Below are positions 55,368-64,000 of a stretch of 64,000 bases of DNA, piece by piece; the first letter of the stretch is position 1, and the number at the start of each line of letters is the position of its first letter. The position numbers and the translations under genes are program-made. This DNA is from Protula sp. h YS-2021. Taxonomy: Eukaryota; Annelida; Polychaeta; Sabellida; Serpulidae. The stretch spans positions 51,171,098 through 51,235,097 of the forward strand of contig OX457025.1 of assembly GCA_949752745.1 (NCBI GenBank). The letters are read 5' to 3'. The notes under the pieces are model-generated. The model saw only the letters and a list, made by a program, of their open reading frames with translations. It searched no databases and was not told where the DNA came from.

Positions 55368-56001
55368 GGGGTACGGAAAAAATGGCAACGGAAAAAATGG
55401 CAACGGAAATAATGGCAACGGAAAATATGGCAAAGTGAAAAAAAGGAAAAAATGGCAAATTTTGCAGGTTTCACTGAAGTTCAGTCGAAACAAAGAAATT
55501 GCCTACCTTGACTACTCAGGATCAAAGAAAGTCCAATCAAAACCACTTAATGCCACTTGATGTCAGGGTATTTTGGGTGCAAGCAAAAATGGCAAAACAT
55601 AATCCCTGTGTGGGGCACCGTTAATCCTTTGATGCTCGGGTGCCAAAGTAACAATACATCTAGTTGGGGTGCATCAGGCAAAACTTATTCGATGTGTGTA
55701 CAAAGCGGTTAATCTATCGGATACTCGGGTGTCAACGTAACAAAACATTTATTTGGGCTGCCTTCGGCAAAACCCTGTGTATACAGTATTGCTAATCCTA
55801 TGAATGTTCGGGTGCCATCACAACAATACATTTATTAGGGCCGTTGTCTAGAATGGGCAACATGCTCGTGATATTACGCTTAAGAATAAATTTGACAAAT
55901 GTGATAAAATTTTTATTTTGTTATTTTGCCATTTTTCCGTTTTTTCACTTTGCCATTTTTTTCCGTTGCCATTATTTCCGTTGCCATTTTTTCCTACACC
56001 C
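55368..56001. mobile_element. 634-bp MITE with tandem TGGCAACGGAAAAA ends (copy 1)
   Basis: The inverted ends are arrays of AATGGCAACGGAAAAA. The 8-bp CAGAGAAT flanks both sides (55360-55367 and 56002-56009). No coding content was recognised. Confidence 0.7.
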
Positions 56002-56649
56002 CAGAGAATAGAAACGTGTAATCCTCAGAATCCTGGAAAATAAATAGCCATAGTAAGAATCCCGGTCATCTGCCCCCCCAGTCAACTGCCCCCCTGTCAT
56101 CTGCCCCCCCCCCTTTTTTGCAACCCGGTCGACTGCCCCCCCCCCTTCAAAGTGGAGGGGTGGTCGCTTGTCCCCTCCATATACTATTTTTTCTTGGTTT
56201 CTTGGCTTACAAAGATACACTAAACAAAATTATATTTATTTTATTGAATGTATTGCACCTCGGTAAATTGCAATTCACCAATAGGAAACTAGTTGCAATT
56301 AGAATTGCAATTAGTTTACGGATCAGTCTCTCCTAAGATCAATATTGGTGAATAGATCAATGAAGATCAATCGTTTCAGATACGGGGGGGGGGGGGTAAG
56401 TGTGAAATACAATTTGATATTACAAATGAGAAAAAATATACAATTTTTATTCAGGCCTGTGGGGTGGTTTTGGTCTTAAACTGAGGATAACATGACGGCA
56501 GGGGTGGTAGAAAACGTTTGAAAAAATTTAGTTGCTATCAAATTTTTGACTTAAAAAGCGATAATTTCATAATAAAACAACTGAACATATATCCACATGT
56601 GAGTTAACACAGATTTTTTAAATTAACATTTCACACCCTTTCAGAGAAT

Positions 56650-57283
56650 GGGGTACGGAAAAAATGGCAACGGAAAAAATGGCAACGGAAATAATGGCAA
56701 CGGAAAATATGGCAAAGTGAAAAAAAGGAAAAAATGGCAAATTTTGCAGGTTTCACTGAAGTTCAGTCGAAACAAAGAAATTGCCTACCTTGACTACTCA
56801 GGATCAAAGAAAGTCCAATCAAAACCACTTAATGCCACTTGATGTCAGGGTATTTTGGGTGCAAGCAAAAATGGCAAAACATAATCCCTGTGTGGGGCAC
56901 CGTTAATCCTTTGATGCTCGGGTGCCAAAGTAACAATACATCTAGTTGGGGTGCATCAGGCAAAACTTATTCGATGTGTGTACAAAGCGGTTAATCTATC
57001 GGATACTCGGGTGTCAACGTAACAAAACATTTATTTGGGCTGCCTTCGGCAAAACCCTGTGTATACAGTATTGCTAATCCTATGAATGTTCGGGTGCCAT
57101 CACAACAATACATTTATTAGGGCCGTTGTCTAGAATGGGCAACATGCTCGTGATATTACGCTTAAGAATAAATTTGACAAATGTGATAAAATTTTTATTT
57201 TGTTATTTTGCCATTTTTTCCGTTTTTTCACTTTGCCATTTTTTCCGTTGCCATTATTTCCGTTGCCATTTTTTCCTACACCC
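56650..57283. mobile_element. 634-bp MITE with tandem TGGCAACGGAAAAA ends (copy 2)
   Basis: Duplicate of the previous element through the 1,282-bp tandem duplication, with the same CAGAGAAT flanks. Confidence 0.7.
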
Positions 57284-57344
57284 CAGAGAATAGAAACGTG
57301 TAATCCTCAGAATCCTGGAAAATAAATAGCCATAGTAAGAATCC

Positions 57345-57856
57345 CGGTCATCTGCCCCCCCAGTCAACTGCCCCCCTGTCATCTGCCCCCCCCCCTTTTT
57401 TGCAACCCGGTCGACTGCCCCCCCCCCTTCAAAGTGGAGGGGTGGTCGCTTGTCCCCTCCATATACTATTTTTTCTTGGTTTCTTGGCTTACAAAGATAC
57501 ACTAAACAAAATTATATTTATTTTATTGAATGTATTGCACCTCGGTAAATTGCAATTCACCAATAGGAAACTAGTTGCAATTAGAATTGCAATTAGTTTA
57601 CGGATCAGTCTCTCCTAAGATCAATATTGGTGAATAGATCAATGAAGATCAATCGTTTCAGATACGAAGTAGACGGGGGCATCACTATTGCCTAATTGAA
57701 AAAAAAAAAATCTTTTCTACTAAAAAAAGGAGGGGGACAAGTGACGACCCCGTCAAATTGCAGGAGGGGGGGGGGGGCAGTCGACAGGGTTGCAAAAAAG
57801 GGGGGGGGCAGTTGACTGGGGGGGGGGCAGTTGACCGGGGGGGGGGGCAGAAGACC
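57345..57856. mobile_element. 512-bp MITE with C-rich inverted repeats
   Basis: The left arm CGGTCATCTGCCCCCC ... GTCGACTGCCCCC is inverted at 57,735-57,856 (GGGCAGTCGAC ... GGCAGAAGACCG). An orphan left arm remains at 56,063 in duplication copy 1. Confidence 0.65.
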
Positions 57857-58192
57857 GTTTACCCCATAGTAAACATGAAATATTTAAACACTGCTAGCAT
57901 CATACCATCCCACACAATGCTTCTTGTGTGCAAACAAAATGCGCATTACTGGGGATTAGTACAGTACACAATGCAAAACATCAAAAGACAATGTGTTGCA
58001 TAACACTCAGGCAAGTGTCAATGTATGTAAAATTTGTTGCGATTTATTGCGGCCTGCCAAATGCATTTTGCGACACGCAGGACGCGTTTTGTTTCATTTT
58101 TCTGCAACAAAATGCATTTATTTTTTTAAATTTATTGCGATTTATTTTTGCGTTTGTCGCAAGCGTATCTGTACGCCTAACACACTATTAAA

Positions 58193-58921
58193 GCATTTAA
58201 GAAACTGGTTTTATTTTTGTGTGAGATGTTTGTGGTAGTCGTCGGTAGTTAGTCCGGAATAACTACCGATACACTGAAAAACTAAAAACACTGATATCTT
58301 GACGTCGCACTTCACAAAATGGTTCCATGTAATCTGTAACCCCTTTCTCAATTTGTAATGGTGATTAAGTGAATGGAGAAGGGGGGCAGTGGCGGATCCG
58401 GAGGGGGCAGATGTTGCCACCCCCCCCCCCCGAAAAAAAAACAAAAAAGAAAAAAATTGACTGTTAAACTTTGGATTTCCTGAGACTGTTTAACGCAAAG
58501 TTTCAGCAGTTGACCCCCTCCCTTCATGAATAGTTGAAACTGACCTGAAGGGGGCACAGATTTCCTGGTATGCTATTATGAGGGCTGGATGGGAGGCTGT
58601 AATTTTGAGGAAAAGGGTTCTTGACATCGAAATGACCTTTGTCGGGGGATGGGGACTGGAGGGGAGATTATTATTTTACCCACGAAGTATCCATTACAAA
58701 ATGGTTATTTTACACACCACAATCACCCATCTTAAATGAGGTATATAAACACAGCACTTTTCAAATTGATAAACTTATGCCGAGATACGTGTAACTCATC
58801 GGTAGTTATTCTGGAATACCTACCGCAGAAAGTGTGTCAGTGTATCGGTAGTTATTCCGGAATAACTACCGACGACTGCCATAAACTGTTCAGACAAAAA
58901 CAAAACTGGTTTCTTAAATGC
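58193..58921. mobile_element. 729-bp MITE with 85-bp inverted repeats containing a palindrome
   Basis: The arms start GCATTTAAGAAAC and end ATACACTG. Each arm contains a palindrome centred on TCCGGA; the right one (58846-58871) is a perfect 26-bp palindrome. The interior carries a GTGGCGGATCCGGAGGGGG block at 58,389. Confidence 0.7.
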
Positions 58922-58989
58922 GTCAGATTCTTATTTTAAATAATAATATTGTATGTACGTATGTAAACTTTTACTTAAAATAGGTTCTT

Positions 58990-59770
58990 CTTCTTCAGTT
59001 TTGCTCGGATTCCTTTCAAATTTTCTTCTCTTGAAAAAAAAATTGGTGATCCGCCAAAAATTGGCTAAATGGGGTTATTTAAAAATTTTCGGTTGCCAGT
59101 TTTCAAAATGCTTCTTCTCCCACAATTTTGATCAGATTTTTTAAAAAAAATTACGAAGGTAGGCCTCTTTTGAATAATTACTTATTTTGGCAATCTGCCA
59201 AAAATTGGCCAAATGGGGGCATTCAAAAAAAATTTGGTGTCTAGTTTTCAAAATGCTTTTTCTCCCACAATTTTGATCAATTGCTTTCCAATTTTCTACA
59301 ATTGTTCTGTAGATAGACCTCTCTTGAAATATTTTTTTGGCGACCTTTTTGGCAAACATTGGCTATTTTTTTAATTTTTTGGCGTCAGATTTTCAAAATG
59401 CTTCTTCTCTAACAATTTTGATTCGATTCGTTTACAATTTTACATGATTGTTCCCTAGATAGGACTCCCCTGAAAGGTTACTTTTTTGGTGATCAGCCAA
59501 AAATTGGCCAAATGAGGGGCTTGGTGTCTAGTTTTTAAAATTTTGATCTGATTCCTTTTCAATTTTGTACAATTGTTCTCTAGGTAGACCTGTCTTGGCA
59601 AACTTGGGGGGGGGGGGGGCGGGGGTTAATTTACTGGCTTCTAATTTTTAAAATGTTTCTTTTATCAGAATTTGGATCTGATTCCTTTCCTATTTTGTGC
59701 GATCGTTCTCTAGGTAAGCCTCTCTGGAAAAAGTTACTTTTTTTGGCGATCCGCCAAAGCTTGGGTAATA
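58990..59770 (+). repeat. Dispersed 130-150-bp tandem unit family (copy)
   Basis: Five to six units share TTTTCAAAATGCTTCTTCTC, GATCCGCCAAAAATTGGC and TTCTCTAGGTAGACCTCTC. Confidence 0.7.
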
Positions 59771-60068
59771 TGGAAACCATTTTTAGCACAGCTTATGTTA
59801 CACGTAAGCTAGGGGATACCTATCGGTTTGCAGACGGCGACCCTTAGTTAGTTGTTTATTAAGTAAATTTATGTTTCAAAATGCATTTTCTACGATTTCG
59901 ATCCGAGGTCATTGATTTTTGGTGTGAGGCACCTCTAAGGGGTCCTGCATACGGTTATGCTTGTTTAGTGGATCCGACAGTTTTAATATTTTTATGGAAT
60001 TTTGAAGGAAAAAAAATCAAAAATAATTCAAAGTGCATATCCCCTCGTAAATTTTTGATCCGATGTCA

Positions 60069-60960
60069 TTATTTCTCCCCGACCAAGGGGAGACATGTAA
60101 GACCTGGTTTGGAGCAAACTCAGTCTAAACTGCGGTTAAGACTGGGTTTCAGACCATAGTGAATTTCACAGCCTCGGTCCAGACCACATTCATATGTGAA
60201 CTTCTATGTATGTATAAACTGGAAAAAACCCTCTCTAGACTGGGTTTGAAACCTGGTTTCAGACCAGGTCTAGACTTAAGTTGTGAAATCGGCGCGTAGT
60301 GTTTGTACGCTCTGTGTGTATGTGTGTGTGTGTGTTTGTGTGTCAGTCAGTTGTGAACAAAATGTGTGCAAGATATCTCGAGAAACGTTGGATCAACTTC
60401 AAACTTTGTCTGTTTGTTCCATGGGTAGGTCGGACGGTTCTGTCAACTTTTGATGCATATTACCTTAAAACTTGGTCGTTTTGTTCCTTGGGTAGGTCGG
60501 ACGGTTCTATCAACTTTTGATGCATATTGCATTATTAGGAAGGCGTATGACTTCATGACGTAAAATCTAGTGTGCTATATTTCTCAAACGCTCAACACCC
60601 GAGAAAGTTCAAACTTGGTGGGGTTGTTGTATGGTAGGCCGAAAGATTCTGTTTTTTGCGAGTACAACGAGTGAGTGCGGCGTATGACGTCATCGCGTAA
60701 AATATGTATATCATTTGAACGAGGTCTTGTTTGCATAATGACGTCATTACGTACAAAAATTGTATGTAAGATTTCTCAGCCGCTGGAGAAAGTTGAAACT
60801 TGGCTTAGTAAGTCCGAAAGAATCTATCAAATTTGGTCGCGAGTACAACGAAAGAGTCGTATCGACTTCAAATATTGTACTGCTACTGCTTCGGATCAGT
60901 CGGACGGTTCTTTAAACTTACGGGTGTAGCGAAATTAAGAAAGGCGTAGGGGGTTGGTTA
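60069..60960 (+). mobile_element. Helitron-like repeat B, copy 3
   Basis: TCTCCCCGACCAAGGGGAGA opens it and GTAGTGTTTGTACGC continues after a 200-bp insertion. It has a GT tract, GTGAACAAAATGTGTGC and shortened internal units. Confidence 0.65.
60097..60296. mobile_element. About 200-bp fold-back insertion in repeat B
   Basis: It interrupts the phrase GAGACAT|ATAGTGTTTG. Its two ends both carry AGACCTGGTTT / AAACCTGGTTTCAGACCAGG-type sequence in inverted orientation. Confidence 0.5.
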
Positions 60961-61014
60961 AGGTTAGCAAAAAAAAAAAACTATTTCGGTGAGCCTATTT
61001 ATAACTGCCACCTT

Positions 61015-61690
61015 CAGGATACCACATGAGAAGACTGGAGTAAAACCTGTTTGTCGTGGCCAACTTCCAGTTTCGGATAACAAGAGGCACGGTAAAACCA
61101 GCCTGTCTTGACTACCTTCCATATCCGGATAAACGAAGTACGCACAGTACTACTGCTATAATGACCAAATTTAAACCGGGATATAAAGGTCGTACAGTAA
61201 AACCTGTTTTAGCGAACACCATCTGGAACGAGATAAAAAGACGTGCAGTAAAGCCTCTTTAACGACCACCCTCTAGACACAGAAAAAACACATAAGCCCG
61301 AGCTTGAATAAAATAGAGGATTGAAATACCCACAAACCAAGTTACGTAACTTCCTTTCCCTTTTAAAACGTAGACAAAATTGATACACAACCCGAAATTC
61401 ATCGGTCATTTTCCATTTTTCTTTTGAAGAAGTATGTAATGTTTTCAGAACTTATTATTCTGAAGATAGCACACACTTGTTCGAAGAAGACTAAAAAAGA
61501 AAATTGGAAAATGGTTACTGGTGAATTATGCGATTAGTCGGGGAGACATTTGTTTTTGTTTACAAAACCACCCCCCCCCCCCAAAAAAAAAAAAAAAATT
61601 AAAGGTGTCGATTGAAAATGTGTGATATAAGCCTGTACTTTAATGTTTTGTGTGCGCAGGCCGCTCTGGTTTATTTTTGGTATGAGGCAT
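61015..61690 (+). repeat. Repeat family C, copy 3
   Basis: It has the same CAGTAAAACCTGTTTTAGCG units and the trailing GGAGACATTTGTTTTTGTT, then GATATAAGCCTGTAC, as in copy 2. Confidence 0.65.
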
Positions 61691-62015
61691 CCCTAAAGGG
61701 TCGTGCTTAGGGCGTATACATTTTTAGTGGATGGGACAATTTTTGTATTATTGGGGACTTTTTGAAGGAAAAAACTTCAAAATCCATTTCTTCTGCAGTT
61801 TTATCCGATTTCCTTTATTTTTGGTATGACACATCCTTGAGGGGTCGTGCACAGGACTTGTGCTTTTTTACAATTTTTGTATTTTTGAAGAAAAAACTTA
61901 AAATGTATTTCCTGCTACAGTTTTATCCAATTTCATTTATTTTTGGTATGAAGCAACCTTAGGTGGGTTGGGTTTTTGATTCGATTTGGGAATTTTTTAT
62001 TTTTGGGGAATTTTT
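61690..62015. other. Leader of the second 51-bp satellite
   Basis: It has about 110-bp units with TTTATTTTTGGTATGA, AGGGGTCGTGC and CTACAGTTTTATCC, as before the array at 4,010. Confidence 0.55.
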
Positions 62016-62730
62016 AAAATAAACATGCGCGCTGGTCCAAAATAAGCACTGCTCATCAAAGCAAGTTAAATGAACCGCGTATCGACGCAAGTTACACATG
62101 CGAACCGCGCATCAATAAAAGTAAATGAAAAACGTGCGCATTATTCTGAAATGCGAACGACACATCAACGCAAGTTAAATAAATATGCGCACTAGTCCAA
62201 AATAAACACATTGCATCAACGGAAGTTAAGTAAACATGCGCACTGGTCCGAAATACGAACCGCGTATCAACTACACCTAAAGAAACATGCGCACTCGTCC
62301 AAAATGAGAATCGCACATCAAGGCAAGTTGAATAGACATGCGCATTGGTCTGAAATGAGAACCGCGCGTCGACGCAAGTTAAATAAACAGGCGCACTGGT
62401 CCAAAATCCGAACCGCTCATCAACGAAAGTTGAATAAATATACGCAATGGTCCGAAAAGCGAACCGCGCATCAACGCAAGTTAAATAAACATGAGCACTG
62501 GTTCGAAATGCGAACGGCGTTTTGACGCAAGTTAGATAAATATGCGCACATCAACGCAAGCTAAGAAGACATGCGTACTGGTCCGAAATGCCAACTGCGC
62601 AAGTTAAATAAACATGCGCAGTGGCGTAAAATAAGAAACGCGCATCAACGCAGTTTAAATAAGCATGCGCAGTGATCTGAAATGTGAACAACGCATCAAC
62701 GCAAGCTAAAGAAACATGCGCACTATTGAA
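62016..62730. repeat. 51-bp satellite array, second locus, about 14 units
   Basis: The same unit as at 4,010 (CATGCGCACTGGTCCGAAAT, GCGAACCGCGCATCAACGCA, AGTTAAATAAA), more diverged at its 5' end. Confidence 0.88.
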
Positions 62731-63060
62731 ATCATTGTTTACCAGAACACGTGTGTGGATACAATTTCGATAAGTTCGAAGGATCTCTGGAAGACTGGAT
62801 AGACAAGATAGACAAGATCTCTTTCCAATTTTTCCGGGAAACAATCTTTGTATTTATCGGTCTATGTTGGGGTCCGTTGCTAAATTTATTGTCTAGTTAG
62901 CTCTTTGCCATCTCTCCTTTTGAAACACAATTTTTCTGTCAAATTTACTTGCTCGTGCATGCTGGAATTGGTCTTATCGCTTTTCGTAAGCTGGGACTTT
63001 GTCCTTAAGCACACTTGTTTTTTTCCCAAATTCTTTATCAGAATGCCCTCAAATGTTGCA
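62731..63060. other. No feature recognised
   Basis: Unassigned sequence between the satellite and the next repeat family. Confidence 0.3.
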
Positions 63061-63740
63061 TAAATGTTCACTAGCCTTTTGAAAAGTTACGTTTCTGGTG
63101 ATCCAACAAAAATTGGCCAAATTGGCTCGCGGCTACATTGGTCTTTGGCCAACTTATTTTTACGTATTTTACTTTTTTGGCCGTTTTGCAAAAACATGCG
63201 TTTTTATACGTTTTTTTGGGGACTTTTTGAACATTTACCGAACAAAGTTGTACTGCTTATATCGAACAGTTTCTGGGAAGACGACTTTTGCTGGAAGTTT
63301 TTGAAACTTGTGTTCCTTTAATTATAAGTATAACATTTTATGCGCTCGTTACAAATACCAAATACCTTTCACTGTTGATTGTATATGCATTTAATTCTGT
63401 TTCTATGTCTTGTATATTTATTACAGCGGTATTTCAAGTTTTTATATCATATATTAGTATACGTTTTTACACGTTTTTTTTTTTTTGGGGGGGGGGGGGC
63501 CCTGGCATACGTTTTTTTTTTTCAGCCTATTTTGATACGTTTTTAAACAATTACGGCTTCTTATTTCATGATTTTTATCGGATTGTCTTCAAATTTTTCA
63601 TAAATGCTCATTAGGCTAGCCTCTTTTGAAAAGTTGCTTTTCTGGCGATCCGCCATAAATTGGCTAAATGGGGAGCATTTAAAAATATCCAGTATTCAAT
63701 TTTCAAAATACTTCTGTCACATTTTGACCGGATTCCTTTA
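63061..63740 (+). repeat. Dispersed 130-150-bp tandem unit family (copy, degenerate)
   Basis: TTGAAAAGTTACGTTTCTGG, TGATCCAACAAAAATTGGCC and TCGGATTGTCTTCAAATTTT mark the units. A G-tract lies at 63,488-63,499. Confidence 0.6.
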
Positions 63741-63874
63741 TAACTTTGTACGAATTTTCATCAACCGGGTTTAACAATTTGACAACCACTTTTCCGCGAC
63801 CATGCAGGCCTAGTGCCAGAGGATTTACTAGATCTCGACTGGTCATAATGTCCCTGGACAGTCTTATTTTACTA

Positions 63875-64000
63875 CCAGTGGCCTAGTGTTTAGAGTGTCC
63901 GCCTCGAGACGGGAAGATCGTGGGTTCAGACCCCGGTCGGGTCATACCTAAGACTTTAAAATTGGGACTCCTCCTTGCTACCCTGTGAGGCACTCCACAT
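63875..64000 (+). mobile_element. tRNA-derived SINE, cut by the window end
   Basis: Box A region GGCCTAGTGTTTAGAGTGTC, box B GGGTTCAGACCCC, then GGGTCATACCTAAGACTTTA. It is the same family as 21,252 and is preceded by the same AACCGGGTTTAACA ... TAGATCTCGAC module. Confidence 0.75.

Larger units (their letters stand above)
55115..57665 (+). repeat. Near-perfect tandem duplication, 1,282-bp period
   Basis: Copy 1 (55,115-56,383) and copy 2 (56,397-57,665) follow the same G-tract and differ at only a few bases by eye, mainly in homopolymers. Each contains one complete MITE and half of a C-rich MITE. Confidence 0.92.

Overview
The window is eukaryotic, intron-rich and AT-rich. It is crowded with nested non-autonomous transposons, tRNA-derived SINEs, GTCC/GT/TA microsatellites and minisatellites. 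The style of its dispersed repeats (a short 5' hairpin, a GTCC-repeat core, internal tandem units and a 3' hairpin before CTAG) suggests a mollusc or another lophotrochozoan. That assignment is an inference; no species marker is visible.

Host gene. The 3' part of a DNA polymerase theta (POLQ) gene runs on the + strand from 8,539 to 50,744. Thirteen coding exons join in phase without a frameshift into about 653 residues: exonuclease-like subdomain, thumb, palm with motif A, O-helix motif B, and the C-terminal HDE motif with its stop codon. Helicase-domain exons were not found and should lie upstream. Several introns carry minisatellites. Four of these are built from the neighbouring exon border, so they contain many copies of a splice acceptor (42-bp unit before exon 2) or donor (about 37-bp unit after exon 5, about 24-bp unit after exon 7, 109-bp unit after exon 11).

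Most interesting region. POLQ intron 6 holds a 15-kb insertion (about 23,061-38,090) flanked by imperfect terminal inverted repeats. It splits a dispersed repeat inside its GT tract; the two halves lie at 22,966-23,060 and 38,091-39,690, and an unsplit relative lies at 51,220-53,440. The insertion carries a multi-exon gene on the + strand (26,617-35,823) encoding, in order, a PWWP-like domain, Lys/Ser-rich linkers, a C2H2-like finger, a tyrosine-recombinase catalytic domain and two SANT/Myb-like domains. It also has about 200-bp subterminal tandem repeats centred on ATTTCGCATG. I interpret it as a tyrosine-recombinase transposon with TIRs, an unusual architecture. Its reading frame is broken only at short homopolymers, so either recent decay or assembly indels are possible.

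Other regions. Positions 1-8,500 hold a hAT-like composite with an 8-bp target duplication, a Tc1-like element with a Helitron-like element inserted in one arm, and a 51-bp satellite. Positions 10.5-20 kb hold further repeats and a decayed retrotransposon gag-like fragment. Downstream of POLQ (51-64 kb) there are more Helitron-like elements, several MITEs, a near-perfect 1,282-bp tandem duplication and a second 51-bp satellite array. No rRNA genes, functional tRNA genes, CRISPR arrays or prokaryotic operons were seen.
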